This document shows, in pieces, positions 1 through 11,424 of a stretch of DNA of 64,000 bases (position 1 is the stretch's first letter; every line of letters begins with the position of its first letter). The DNA is from Diphasiastrum complanatum (lineage: Eukaryota > Streptophyta > Lycopodiopsida > Lycopodiales > Lycopodiaceae). The notes below the pieces were generated by a model, which searched no databases, had not been told where the DNA came from, and saw only the letters and a program-made list of their open reading frames with translations. The stretch is taken from assembly GCA_029204225.1 (NCBI GenBank), contig CM055107.1, positions 48,395,971 through 48,459,970 of the forward strand, read 5' to 3'. Position numbers and translations under genes: made by a program.

Positions 1-87
1 TTTTTGCACGTGTTTTTTCAACCAGATCGACTAAACAAGATATGGTGGTTTGTAGCTCAAGTTGAACCACGTTCACGATGAGTATTT

Positions 88-288
88 GAGGGTGCAAATG
101 TTGAGAATGAAATGGAAAACCTTCATTTTAACTATGAGATTGAGCTACCTAGAGATGTAATAAATTTTCTAACCATACTTGAAGCGCTCACTTCCATAGA
201 TGTTGAGAATATAAATTTTAATAGTCAGGATGATGAAATAATTTTTGAAAGTGAGAGTGATGATGAAAATCATCTAAGAGGAGATTAA
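88..288 (+). other. short acidic open stretch, unrecognised
   Basis: One frame stays open for about 65 codons and ends at a TAA. It is Glu/Asp/Asn-rich near its end (IIFESESDDENHLRGD). It could be the tail of a transposase or gag-like protein, but I recognise no domain. The flanking 1-87 and 289-600 show nothing else I can name. Confidence 0.15.
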
Positions 289-603
289 TTGCAACATGCT
301 GTCGCTGATGAAATTAATTCTTGTGATTCTAAATAAAAATTGATTATTGCAATTCTAAATGAAGTTGATTCTTGCAATGCTTTCAAATGATTGTTATTTA
401 GCCAAAATAGAGTCTCATTTATGGTCAAGTAAATGAAAAGAATGCACATAGTTTGACTTCGATCCCATTTTTTTGGAGATAATGTCGGTGAAGATAGATG
501 TACGGCTTCATGTTCCAAGAAAATTCTCATTTTTTAACAAATGCTGCAAAGGCAGTAAATCACTAAAAGCATGTGAGTTCATGAAATCACCACCACAAAC
601 TAT

Positions 604-711
604 GACAAAATCAAGTGTTTCATCATAGTCAATCCCCTTGAATTGAGCATATCCCTTGGCAACTAGTCTTGTTTTATAATTGTTCACACTACCATCTTGA
701 TTATCATTTGC
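604..711 (-). pseudogene. Ty1/copia reverse transcriptase remnant
   Basis: Read on the minus strand, about 36 codons carry the start of a copia RT domain: NQDGSVNNYKTRLVAKGYAQ followed by KGIDYDETLDFV. In plant copia elements this block (YKARLVAKGYxQ..GIDYxETF) opens the RT. The catalytic YVDD block and everything beyond are absent. Homology stops abruptly on both sides. A copia-type primer-binding site lies only about 240 bases upstream, at 954-965. If they are the same element, gag, protease and integrase have been deleted from between them. Confidence 0.6.
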
Positions 712-953
712 AAATAGTAACATTTTGTATCTTTGATGGAAGATCAATAATTTTACAAGTATCTCAAACAATGCATCATGTACTCACCTCACTTTCATTA
801 CATCAAATCACTCTTTTGTTGCTACAGTTTCATTCACACTTGAAGGAACATCATCAAACTTAAGGTAGTAATAAGGGCAATAAAAATTAAACAATCATCA
901 ACTTGTAATTGCTTCTCTCTTCCTTGTATTTGAGCCTTGATGGTTGTATTTGG

Positions 954-965
954 GCTCTGATACCA
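954..965 (-). promoter_or_regulatory. copia primer-binding site (tRNA-Met type)
   Basis: The plus strand reads GCTCTGATACCA. Its complement TGGTATCAGAGC is the standard plant copia primer-binding site, complementary to the 3' end of initiator tRNA-Met. It sets the orientation of this element as minus. The adjacent plus-strand bases TGTTAAAATC are the expected LTR edge. Confidence 0.6.
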
Positions 966-1480
966 TGTTAAAATCAAAGATTATGAATCTCATTTGGATA
1001 CTAAATCATGAAAAAGCATCAAAGGTTTCACTTATATCTAATAGATGGAAAACTAGCACACAATCCAACCTATTTTGCATCTAATTGGCAAAGGCTTTTG
1101 AACACCACAATAAAACTAGAAATAATTGATCTTCACATCCTGTCACACACGTGGAAAGTATAATACTTGTTCAGATTTAGATCTATTCATTAGACACAAA
1201 AAATATCACATTTATCATTCATCAATTCCTCATTAAAGAGCAAACTTGCAAAAATCACCATCTCTTGATAATCTCATGAAGTATGTACAAAATGAGCTCC
1301 CATCATCCATATCAAATAATCTCGGATATGAGATTAGGTACAATGCCATTTGGGTGGACCCTAAACCCCTGGCTCTCAAAGCCTTAGATCATACATAATT
1401 ATCCTCTTGGTAGTTCGAGTCAATTGTCTTATAAAAGTAGGTGGCCGCCCTCATAAAAAATTCCAATAATCTAGGAACAC
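966..1480 (-). repeat. probable copia 5' LTR (minus element); far end uncertain
   Basis: It begins TGTTAAAATC directly beside the primer-binding site, as an LTR edge should (TG...CA in the opposite orientation). The far boundary is a guess, since no matching second LTR was found in the window. The sequence is AT-rich with no open frame. The stretch up to 1688 contains a locally repeated phrase (ATATAATTCACTTTAG-AAA) near 1490, 1565 and 1610. Confidence 0.35.
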
Positions 1481-1688
1481 TATGATATAGTTCACTTTAG
1501 AAAAATATTTATTTAACTAATTCCATTTCATTATGAACATGCAAAAAAAAAAAACCTCATCATAATATAATTCACTTTAGAAAAAAAATACATATTGCCT
1601 AATCATAATATAATTTACTTTAGAAATATATTTATTTAACTAATTTCATGTCATTATCAACATGCAAAAAACAAAAACAAAAAAAAAT

Positions 1689-2004
1689 GCGTGGCTAATC
1701 CACGCATAAGATATCCATGCATGCATATCTTTAACTTCCGGTCTCGTCCAGTGAACAAACTGAAATTTGCATGGATAATCCATGCGTAGATTATCCACGC
1801 CAAAACTGCTTTCCGGCGCCGCCAACCTTCCCTCCCAAACAGTTGCCAGAATTTTCAGAATTTAATTTTGCGTGGATTATCCACGCGTGGATAATCCACG
1901 CACATAAATTTTTCGGCACCGTGTCAAAAAAACACCGGTAGACTGGCCGAAGGCGTATTCAAAATTTGTTTGGCGTGGATAATCCACACATGGATGTTCC
2001 ACAC
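1689..2004. repeat. field of short palindromes (GCGTGGATWATCCACGC)
   Basis: Copies of a 17-bp near-perfect palindrome or its half-sites occur at 1689-1705, 1769-1800 (two joined), 1870-1902 (two joined, perfect) and 1973-2004. They sit in otherwise unrelated AT-rich sequence. Because each unit is its own reverse complement, both strands translate to repeated WIIH peptides; these are not a gene. A second field lies at 3707-4194. Confidence 0.75.
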
Positions 2005-2088
2005 AAACAAAATTTCGGAAAATCGACTAAGTGTCGGCGCGTGAATAAACACAGAGTTTTCTAGTTGTGTCAAGAGACTTCCCACAAT

Positions 2089-3176
2089 CTTGGAAGAAGA
2101 AGATGAAGAAGACGTGCCACAAGATGATGCACATGAAGACGAAGGTCGAGAGGGTGAGTATGAGAGGACACCACCTATCCAGGAGCATAGGCGAAGGTAC
2201 TTGCTGATCGGAAGCAACAAAGGACAAACCGGTTGGAAGTAAGAGACATTACTTGGACACTCCTTGGGACACATACCCTCCGCGAAGTGTATCACCTGAG
2301 TCTAAGATACCAAAATGGTACGAAAAGATCATGAAGGACACAAAGCTAAATCAACCAGGATCTAGCACACAAAAAGAAGTGAGAAGATCAACGCGGGAAA
2401 GGAAGCCTCCCGATCACTATCATGTGAACTATGCCCTAATAAGTGACATTTTAATGTGTCGAGAACCATCAACCTTTGATGAAGCAAAGGATCACAAAGA
2501 GTGGGAAAGGGCAATGGAAGAGGAGACAAAGTCTATCTACCAGCATGGTACATGGGAGTTAGTTGATATACCACTTGGAAAGAAACCCATTGACAACAAA
2601 TGGGTGTTTAGAACAGTTTCATGCAGATGGCACAATAGCAAAGCATAAGACATGCCTATTAGTGAAGGGCTATGAGCAAAACAAAGGAATTGACTGTGAA
2701 GAGACATTTGCTCCAGTGGCTAAGTGGACTATGCTACACCTTATCATTGCCTTAGCATCTCATCTTGGGTGGAAGATCCATCAAATGCTTTCAATTTTGG
2801 TACTTGTTTTTCATGGTTTGCAAGAATCAGGACACCGTTTATCTTTCTTCTACAGAAGCCGAATATAAAACGTTAAGTTCTATGACTCAGGAAGCTATTT
2901 GGCTGCGTAAGTTGTTGAGTGAGATAGGCATAAAACAGGTACATCCTACTATTATCTTCTATGATAGCCAAAGTGGAATATAGCTGGCTAAGAATCTTGT
3001 CTTTCGTGTGAGAACAAAACATATTGAAGTGAAATATCACTTTGTGCATGAAAAGCTACAATCAGAAGATATAAGTATTACACATTGTTCTACGATGTTA
3101 CAAGTTTGTTGATGTATTTACGAAAGAGAAGTTTCAAACTTTTAGAGCTAAACTTGGCTTAGATTTGGTTATGTAA
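2089..3176 (+). pseudogene. Ty1/copia RT-RNase H remnant, internally deleted
   Basis: It starts in the acidic linker after integrase (EEEDEEDVPQDD), passes RRSTRERKPPDHY, the pre-RT block KEWERAMEEETKSI and GTWELVDIP, then NKWVF. A frameshift near 2610 moves RT into another frame: KGYEQNKGIDCEETFAPVAK. The catalytic YVDD region is deleted. Homology resumes at about 2825 in RNase H (YLSSTEAEYKTLSSMTQEAI, WLRKLLSEIG, then TKHIEVKYHFVHEKL) with an internal TAG at about 2980. The coding end LGLDLVM plus TAA falls at 3171-3176, where copia pol normally stops. Loss of the RT core means it cannot be functional. Confidence 0.8.
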
Positions 3177-3700
3177 AAATCTTTTACTTATGATACTATC
3201 ATGGAGGTATGTTCCATGAATAGAGTAAACCTTAAAATAAAAAAAAACGTTGGTCATTGAGGGAGCGAGTTAAAATAGGGATGATCAACTTATATAGTAC
3301 TTTCTAATTTTCAATGGTACCATGTGTGCCCAGTTCTAGAACTATCTGGCCGTCTTTTTTTTACGAGCCCTTTGAGTGCTCTTAAGTAATTTTAACCTTG
3401 TACTTGCTAATGAGTGTGTATATACAGTTTATGGAGAGCTATTTCGTCTTGTCTTGTTGCACTTGGTGTTGTAATGTGGTGATTGATTCGGTCGGGTTTT
3501 AAATTGTATTCTCAACTTATAAATGGACTAAAAACCCTAAACATTATCAATATTCTCACTCACATTCATCCCCATCTCATCCTCACTCCCATCCTTGCTC
3601 TCTTTTTCTCTCTCACACAAAAGAAAAAAGAAATCGACCTCTAGCTTAGGAGCGAACCACATTTTGGTTCACGAACCAAATTTTTTTTTTTTTGCCAAAA
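3177..3700 (+). other. probable 3' end and LTR of the preceding copia fragment
   Basis: Some 85 bases after the pol stop comes a purine-rich tract with TTGAGGGAGCGAG, then TTAAAATAGGG, a plausible polypurine tract and LTR start at about 3274. A TATATA-containing stretch near 3420 and CT-rich sequence near 3600 follow. No second LTR copy was found to fix the boundaries. There is no gene here. Confidence 0.3.
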
Positions 3701-3706
3701 CAATTT

Positions 3707-4194
3707 GCGTGGATTATCCACGCAAAATTCAGAAACTTAATCACATGGATACCGTGTGGATATAAAAAAAAATTTATCCACGCGATATCCACGACCCCAG
3801 CTCTCTGCATTTTGCGTGGATAAAAAAGTTTAGTGTGGATAATTTTGCCACGCGATATCCACTCGAAAGCCGAGCCTATTTAGTTTTCTATGGCGTGGAT
3901 AATCCATGCGTGGATTATCCACGCCAAAATAAAATTGCCATCTCCGACTCTGGGTTTTGGAGGTCTGGCCGGTTGCCGGTAGTCGAAGTGGATTATCCAC
4001 GCAATTTGAATTTCACGACCTCCGGCCGATCTGTTGCCGGAAATGACACTTACGTGGAAGATCCATGTGTGGATAATCCACGTGACCATATCCAGGCTTA
4101 TATCAACGCCTATCCACGGCTATATCCATGCGAATTTTTTTTTGGCTGCGCCACCTCCTTTGTATTGTGCGTGGATATTTGTGTGGATATTTGC
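3707..4194. repeat. second field of GTGGATWATCCAC palindromes
   Basis: The same palindrome as at 1689-2004 recurs, with complete joined copies at about 3893-3926 and 4053-4083 and several half-sites (TTATCCACGC, GTGGATA) between 3707 and 4194. Together the two fields bracket the copia fragment at 2089-3176. Short overlapping ORFs here only read out the repeat. Confidence 0.7.
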
Positions 4195-4485
4195 TACATG
4201 TGTTCTTGTGTTTAGAAGAAAAAACCCAACATATTCTTCCCTAAACCTATGACTTCACAACACTTTACACTAAAATTAATTTGGAAAATTTAAAGTTTTG
4301 TGTTAATAAGCTAATCCGAGATGTTTTTACCAATTATAAACTAAAGGACTGCCTATGATCTCAAAGTGATTGATGATTGATTCTATGACAAGTCACACAG
4401 ATTTTACAATTTAAATGCAATACTTTTGAAGTGTAATGGATTGGTAACTATCACAACATATAAGAGTGACTTATGAGATAGACGC

Positions 4486-5225
4486 TTGGGTCATCTAAAC
4501 CTTAGAAGCCTGAGATTGCTACACAAATTGAAAATGGTAATAGGTTTGCTTAGCCTCAAAAGGAGTTTATTTGCACACGATACGTACTTGGCAAGTCACC
4601 ATGACTTGTGGCTTTTGTGGACCAATGATGACAATGTCAATAGGTGGAGTGTTCTACTTCATGATGTCCATTGATGATTACTTAAGAAGAACATGGATCA
4701 ACACCATCAAGGATAAAAATAAAGCATTTAAGTGCTTTAAAGACTTTAAAGCCATGGTAGAAAACCAAGCAAGTGCCAAATCAAGGAGGTGAGTATTGTT
4801 CTACTGCATTCGTTAACTTTTGCAAAGGGCATGGAATCAAGTAGCATTTTGCATAGGCTCATATACTTCAACAAAATGTAGTAGCGGAAAGAAAGAATTG
4901 TACAATCGTAGAAGCCACTAGAGCCATGATGACACATATGGGAGTTGCAGATTTTTTTGGGGGGTGAAGTAGTATGCATAGCAATTTTCTTGCAGGCCAA
5001 CAGTTGCCGTACAAAATCATACTCACGAGAAAGCATTTAGTGGGATAAAACCAAGAGTGGATGGTTTACGAAATTTTGAATGCGGAGTATATGTCCATAT
5101 CCCTAAGAGTGAGAGGAGCAAAATGCAAGCAAAAGCATTCAAATGCATTTATACAGGCTATGATAAATAAACCAAGGAATATCATTGTTGTGATCTAGTG
5201 AGTCATGTGTGCTTGTGGAAAAAAT
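4486..5225 (+). pseudogene. Ty1/copia integrase remnant
   Basis: It begins with the GAG-pre-integrase block GHLNLRSLRLLHKLKMVIGL. The integrase core follows in a shifted frame, CGPMMTMSIGGVFYFMMSID and DYLRRTWI, then KAFKCFKDFKAMVENQ. Further frameshifted pieces match the region around the catalytic Glu (RKEL..IVEATRAMMTHMGVAD) and the C-terminal IN block VYVHIPKSERSKM then KCIYTGYD. At least three frameshifts and several stops break it. The first catalytic Asp and the zinc-finger His/Cys are not all visible. This is an old, truncated copy without LTRs. Confidence 0.65.
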
Positions 5226-6985
5226 GAATACAAGAATGCGAGCAAGCAATAAAAAATCAAGAAGAACTGAAAGATTTGCAGAGATATATGAGTTCTTGGA
5301 TCAAAATTCAAGAAGATTGCCAATGGTTAACGACACCAATGTTAGCAGATTTTGTTGGCTATGTGTTAGCCAACTTTCAGCCATTGCTTTGGTTCTTAGT
5401 TCTACTTGCTACACTATATTCTTGATTCCCAATCTTCTTGCAGTACGGCGGTAATGTGCCCCACCTGTCAGTTTGGCACATCTGCGACCCTAATCTCAAT
5501 CCAATTAATGGCAATGGAAGCTCAACTTGAATATATAATCTATCAAGACTTGTATATCTACTTCCTACAATTATGTTTCAGATCTTTCTTGAATTCTTAC
5601 AATCTGTAGACTATTTCTATTCCTACTTTTATTCTTCTTGGGAGAGAATCTAATCTAATCAAGTAACAATGAACAAGGCTAAATCTACTCCCACTGAAAT
5701 CACAAGATAAACAATAACAACTAAATAAGAATTGCAAGATCCTACAAAGTGCTTATTACAACTATCACTCAACATTTATAATAAGAACTCCTTAGGGAGT
5801 CAAGCACAAAGCAGCATCGGATCTGAGTCCCTGTGATCTGCCACTAAGCCTTGCACATCTACCTGCTGATACTAATCAATCAATAACAACATTAAAGAGA
5901 AAGATATCAACAACACATTCATACCGATGTACTGAAACAAGAGCATGAATGGAAAGCATAGAAGAGAATGCAAAATAAAAGATCTTCAATTAAAAGTGCA
6001 ATAACATTCTAGTACAAACGTATGCTCTCCAAAACTCATGGAGGGTGTCCCTATAAATACTTACAAGTGGGTGAACCACATTCTATAAACTTTTGGGTTC
6101 CACCCGTCAACTTACACATTATTTGGAGGCCTCTTTCTTGAAAATATATCTTAAGATTGAGAGGGCCCAAATTACTAGCTCCCACATGGTTATCCATCTT
6201 TTGGGAATTGCCATGGGGTTCACAAAAGATGCAACTCAGCCTAGCACTAGTAATTCTCGTGTTTTTAAACTCGGCTCTAGACATCATCTCCACTGGAAGC
6301 CCTTTTGAGTGATGAGGCACTGCATCGACCCCTCGGGGGCATGGCATCAACTAATAATGCCATGTGCCAAACCCAATCAAAAAGCAATAGTAGTGAAACA
6401 TAAGCCACAATCAAGAGCTGTACATAGCATTCATGTTCATACAACCATAAAAACACATCACAAATACAGCTCCATAGAATTATGAATAGAATTGAAGGGA
6501 GGGAAGCAAATCAAATACAAAATGGGGATGAGATTCATGTAGATTGGGTACATGAGACCTAGCAAGCTCTATTTGCAAGGCTCACATTCACAAAGAGGAG
6601 GCTAAGCTCTCTCATTTGCAAATGAGCCAAAAGATTCTCAAATAACTAAACTAAACGTAAGAATTATTCGGCCCTTGATTTCCAAATAAGCTAGGTAAAA
6701 AACAGCCTTGAATTTTTTTGAATATTAAGTTACATTCATATGAGAATTGGATTATATTAGTGGGCAATCCAAAAAAACAATAATACCACAAAAATACAAT
6801 TCTACTTAGGTCATTTTGCATTTCAAATATTACCCCTTTAGCAAATGCCTATACATGCCAAAACATTTGCAGGTTACATGTAATATCCGATAGCTTTCCA
6901 CTTAGTCTAGTAAAATCAACTTAAAAACTCTCAATTTTAGCTTAATTTAGCAAACTAAAAAATTGGCTAACAACATGTCAATTAG
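5226..6985. other. no gene recognised
   Basis: AT-rich sequence with only short chance ORFs. No domain, LTR edge, tandem repeat or RNA gene could be recognised. It may hold very old transposon sequence. Confidence 0.4.
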
Positions 6986-6989
6986 TTTA

Positions 6990-7221
6990 TGATGCTTAAG
7001 GTATGTTGTTATGTGCTAATACAAAACATACAATCTTAGGTGGGCATATGAACATCAATTACTTGTTGATAGTGTTGAAAAAAATGACACACATTTGATT
7101 ATGGCATAATGGAAAACTGTCAACAATAGAGTTGTGATCTATTTTGAATGACACAAACATCAATTCAATTGTCCTAGACTCTGTGAGTTCCTAACCTTAG
7201 GATAAGAGGGGTTAGTGGACC
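6990..7221 (+). repeat. dispersed repeat 'T', copy 1
   Basis: This matches 19660-19860 in the same orientation. Shared blocks include AAGGTATGTTGTTA, CATATGAACAT, GATGACACACATTT and ATTCAATTGTCCTA-ACTCTGTGAG, with small indels. There is no ORF. It is an unclassified interspersed repeat or a piece of a larger element. The following 7222-7720 shows nothing I recognise. Confidence 0.7.
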
Positions 7222-7726
7222 ATAATGTTTATTTGTAGATGACTGGTTATCACTCTCATGGACTGTCATAAATAGATCCTTTTCAGCATCTCTACGCGCT
7301 TATTTTAGCTTGGTGCAAATGACCAACTATGTCTTGCTCGCAACCTAGTTTCAACCTCCTATGCTCTCCACCTTAACTACTCCTCCAATGTTTTGCGTGC
7401 TTTGGTTACTATTGCCCACCATTCTATTGATGATGACTGTAAACACTTGGCTTCGCAACTCACGAGTCCAATTAGACACGGTCTAACTGGCCTCCAAAGT
7501 GTCCCGGACTATTTTTGAGAGGAGAGAGCTAGTTGGTGGCTTCATAATTCGTGTTGTGTCTTGGTTTTCATCTCGAAGTGTGAGTACGCACACCTAATTA
7601 TAAAGATGAACCAGACGTCTTAGAGATTTCTAAGAAAAACACAATTGAGAGAAAACAGAATATTTCCCGCCATTGCCACACGAATTAGGGCACCTTCCAC
7701 ATGGCAGATACGATCACGTTGCATGA

Positions 7727-8674
7727 TCCAAAACGGTTCGCTGGGGCTCTGACTACTTGCTCAAGGCAGCTGCAACCCCCAACCAACTGTGGGTGCAGGT
7801 GAGTACTATACCAGAGTTCTGCTAGCCATTAATTATAGGCTTCCAGTAAGTAGAGCATATATTCTACTGAATGCTGCATCGTTGCTATCGGTTGGAGGTT
7901 GTTCATTGGTTGGAACTTGGCAGGTAGGAGATGCGAATGCGGACCATCAGTGCTGGGAGAGGCCTGAAGAAATGGACACCCCAAGGACAGCATATCAAGT
8001 GAATGCGCAGAATCCTGGTTCTGAGGTTGCAGCCGAGACAGGTGCAGCTCTGGCTGCTGCCTCAATTGTATTCCGGAACGCAGACCCCGCATACTCGAGC
8101 GAACTTCTTTCGGTCGCAAAGAATGTATCCTTATCATAACTTCATCTTCGTCTATTCGAAAGATTTGAATAAAGCTTTCTACACAGCAATCGCAGCTTGT
8201 TATGATTTGTTATTGAAACGTGCTTTAAGCGTCTAGACTCTTGTGAAGTGGTCATTGTGAACTAGAACTCCAGGTTTTAACAAAAATGCTTCAGTCTTTG
8301 CAAGATAAATCGCATATTACAAATAATATGATCTGAGAGGAAGAGAGAGAGCGAGAGAGAGAGAGAGATGGCCGGCTTGGTGCAGGTGGTTTGTTGTATC
8401 ACGACAGCTCAGACAACCTGCAGTATGTTACAAATGCAGCTTTTGTGATGCTAACATATTCAGATTACCTAGCTAAAGCATCAGATACAGTTTCTTACGG
8501 GGGCACATCAGTGACGCCAAACAGACTTGCTGCTTTTGCACGACGCCAGGTAAAGCTCTTCTTGCATATATAAAGAAAGACCCATATGTGCTATTTCTAG
8601 CTTCTCTGTATCAGAACCATACATGATACATTCTTGTGTGATCATGACGTAGGTTGACTATATTCTCGGGGAAT
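7727..8674 (+). pseudogene. plant endo-1,4-beta-glucanase (GH9) gene fragment
   Basis: Three exon pieces of a plant glycosyl hydrolase family 9 cellulase, a secreted or wall-associated enzyme cutting beta-1,4-glucan. Exon A (about 7727-7798) encodes [22 protein letters not shown] and ends at a consensus donor CAG/GTGAGT. Exon B (7924-8124, 67 codons, after acceptor GCAG) encodes [20 protein letters not shown], then [20 protein letters not shown]. The A-B junction is the conserved VQVGDxxxDHxCWERPEDMDT region, so this splice is convincing. Exon C (8386-8549) encodes GGLLYHDSSDNLQYVTNAAF and YSDYLA...RLAAFARRQ. A last piece at about 8653 gives VDYILGEY then stops, where GH9 continues into its C-terminal conserved region. 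The roughly 110 residues normally between B and C are missing, as are the N-terminus and the catalytic C-terminal part. A deleted, dead copy. Confidence 0.8.
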
Positions 8675-9090
8675 ATAGATCTGTTAGATCTTAGATTAGT
8701 TAAGTGTGAGCGATTTAGTATTCTGTGTGTCTAATTCCGACCTAGTGATAACATTCATATTTCATTGAATAGTTAGATATAAAAGTGATTTCTAGGCCCT
8801 TGCAAACATGAAATCTCTGGAGGGCTAAAAATCACGTTTAGAATCAACTCTCCCATTTCGTTTAGAATTCAAATTGTTGGGGAGGTAGAAAGTAGTCAAT
8901 AGCCAATGGAGCCAAATGCCCACTCTCCAGTAGGAATAGTAGCACCACTTTCATTCTTTATATTTAATCAAAGAAGGGTGGAGACTCTACCAATTTTGGC
9001 ATTGATGTCCCTGCATCTCTTTCTTTTCCATCTCTCTCATTTTTTTTGCTATCTTAATGTTTGTGGAATTTGCTTGTTACTGCTATCTTT
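8675..9090. other. no gene recognised
   Basis: Sequence downstream of the endoglucanase fragment. Short ORFs only. I could not recognise the missing GH9 C-terminal exons here. Confidence 0.4.
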
Positions 9091-9097
9091 GTGCGTG

Positions 9098-9185
<88 letters not shown>
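9091..9185. repeat. compound (GT)n(GA)n microsatellite
   Basis: About 57 bases of GT (with a few GC) pass directly into about 38 bases of GA. The poly-Val/Cys and poly-Arg/Glu ORFs over it are artefacts. Confidence 0.95.
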
Positions 9186-9187
<2 letters not shown>

Positions 9188-10285
9188 AGCTTGATCATTG
9201 GAGATTTAGTGTTAATGAATGTTCGAGATTAGATTATCATCATAGACTTGCCTAGCACATTATGAATAGACATTTCTCCTTTGGGATCGAACTAGCACAT
9301 GACATTAAAGAAAAAACTATTTCCTATCTTATTTGCATCGTCTTTGCTTCGTAATAGGGTGGTCGCAAAAAATATCATATAGATTTTCATGTCTATTTTG
9401 TAAGTCACCGACTTATAAGCTCAATTTGACTTTTATGGCGTTCAATTTTTTGGTTTTGTATGTTTACACTATCTAGTATGTGGGCTTATTTATTTAGATT
9501 TTAGTCTCAATTTTGTTGATTTTTGTAAAAATCGGTGGTAAGATGCTCCCCCACTTAAGATGAGTATGAGTACACATATCGAAATATAAACAATATCTCT
9601 TCGAATTATTGGAGGGTCTAGGGGTTAGAATCGATTGGGATGGTTTTGAGGTAAGGTGCTCGAAGAAGTTCCAACTTTATTACATTCATGTACTCTGTCT
9701 CTCGCTCTCATCACATTTCACTGTCTTCATAAACTCACTATGCCATGTTTGTTGTATACAGGCACCACAATCCCCAATCTAAAAACAAGTTTCAAAGTCT
9801 AGTGCCGGTGGCCAAAAGTCTGAAAGTGACTCACCTAGATTGCGTTTTTATTTTTGATACATATGGATTTATCACTTCGGTATATATGACAGTCATTTTG
9901 ATCAAATTAAGTATTGCATAAAATATAACTCTAGCTTTTCTAATTTTTTATTAACACCCAAAAGGGGATTGGATGGAGTCGTAGTTTAGGGCATAATCGA
10001 GCTAGTATGTGGTTTCATTCTATTGTATTTTGTCTTTTAGAAATTGGTGCAACCCATAATAGACTTTCAAGTTACCACATATATGGACCTAAAAGTAACC
10101 ATAAATGATGGCACTTGGAATATCCATATAAATGGACCCCTTAACTTTGAAAATGCACAATGTCTACAGGCATGATGTGTCATTGTCTATTTGGAGGTCA
10201 CAGTTTCAAGGAATTTAATGAGGGATATATAGAAGTTTTTATTTTATTTTTCTTTGAGAAAACCTAAGTATTTATCTCAAAAAGA
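9186..10285. other. no gene recognised
   Basis: AT-rich. A phrase near 9595-9670 (TTGGAGGGTCTAGGGGTTAGAATCGATTGGGA) is loosely echoed at 40900-40960, suggesting a diverged repeat. No coding domain is visible. Confidence 0.4.
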
Positions 10286-10289
10286 ATAA

Positions 10290-10510
10290 AAGCATTGTAG
10301 TGGTTGTAGCTGTTGATTACATGGTTTTTAAGTCTAGATTTTTGAATGATACATTGAGTGAGAAGGTTTTTATGAATCAACCAAATCATTTTGTTGTAGA
10401 GGGGTATGAAGGCAAAGTTTGCAGATTGTGATCAAGTTCTCCTGGCTTAAAGAGAGCACTTTGTGTCTAGCATAGTCAAATTAATGAATGCTTTCAAAAA
10501 AAAAAGTGTC
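10290..10510 (+). pseudogene. Ty1/copia RT fragment (N-terminal part of palm)
   Basis: The translation gives LSEKVFMNQPNHFVVEGYEG, then KVCRL followed by the diverged SLYGLK-like block GLKRALCV*HSQINECFQKK. In copia RT this is the segment between the first catalytic Asp and the YVDD motif (…VYMxQPxGF…KLxKSLYGLKQAPRxW). One TGA and one TAG interrupt it. The copy ends at A-rich sequence near 10500. It may belong with the RNase H-side remnant at 12665-13100, with repeat R now between them. Confidence 0.55.
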
Positions 10511-10594
10511 TCATATAATGCAAATAAATCTAAATATGTGTTGAAATGTAATGATTTGTTGGCCTTGCCCTGCAAAGGCAATGCTATGTGTTGT

Positions 10595-10672
10595 AGTTGA
10601 TCAATGGAGTTTAAAAGAAAGTCAACATAAAAATATGTGATGATGGTCTAAACTTTTAAGGCTTGGACTTTC
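10595..10672 (+). repeat. repeat 'R', short partial copy
   Basis: It matches the 12420-12490 part of repeat R (AAAAGAAAGTCAAC, then GTCTAAACTTTTAAGGCTTG). The rest of the family consensus is missing. The following 10673-11420 holds only chance ORFs. Confidence 0.55.
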
Positions 10673-11424
10673 GATAAGGGCTAAATCATCGTGCATTTGT
10701 TGCCATTTTGAATTTTAGGAAGGCAAGCATACAAAAAACATGCAAACCATGCATGATTGGACATTGTCAACGTATCATTGGTGCATGCTTTATGAATTTG
10801 AGAGTGCAGTAGCCATTTGGGCGTAGGTAAGAATCGAGTCTTTACCCAAGAGAATGATGCGATGGTTGTGGGCTTGTTATTGAAGGGGCAATGGCAGCAG
10901 GACAAGATTGCTTTCCATCTTAGTCTCTTGCATATGTTTTGTTATTCCCCAAAAAATAACATATTTGTGTCCCTATGAGATATCAGAGAAGAGGGAAAAC
11001 ACACATTTATTCTACTTTTGCTTGGTCTCAGAATATGTAGCCTTAGCCGCTCCACTTCTAAAGAGAATTAGTAGGTATCCTTGTGGTGGTGGATGACCGG
11101 GAAGAATAACCAAGAATTGAAATAAAACCAAAATGGTTTCAATACTACCTTGGACATGGACATTCTCGAGTGCCATACTTGTTTGGGACCCCTACATGCT
11201 CCAATTTACCAAGTATTTTTGTCTCTTTTATAGCATAATACCCTCTCTTATTGTTTCATGTAGTAGCAAAAAAGGTTATTGATCTTGTACACTCAAGTGT
11301 GGTTCTTTGTATTTGGTAGGTACTCTTTAATCTGAATCTTCGTTAGCTTTCTCTCTAGAGAAAGACAGTTAGCGCGTTGATTTTGTAAATGGTGGTAGCT
11401 TGAATTAGGATAGCTTTCTTTGGC

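Noticed and set aside
1689-4194. TTATCCAC clusters resembling bacterial DnaA boxes and a replication origin
   Set aside because: The sequence is plant nuclear DNA and the match follows from the palindrome; no origin-associated genes are present.
3835-4252. ORFs with repeated WIIH / VDYPR peptides, as if a repeat protein
   Set aside because: The palindromic DNA motif forces the same peptide on both strands; there is no start context or conservation.
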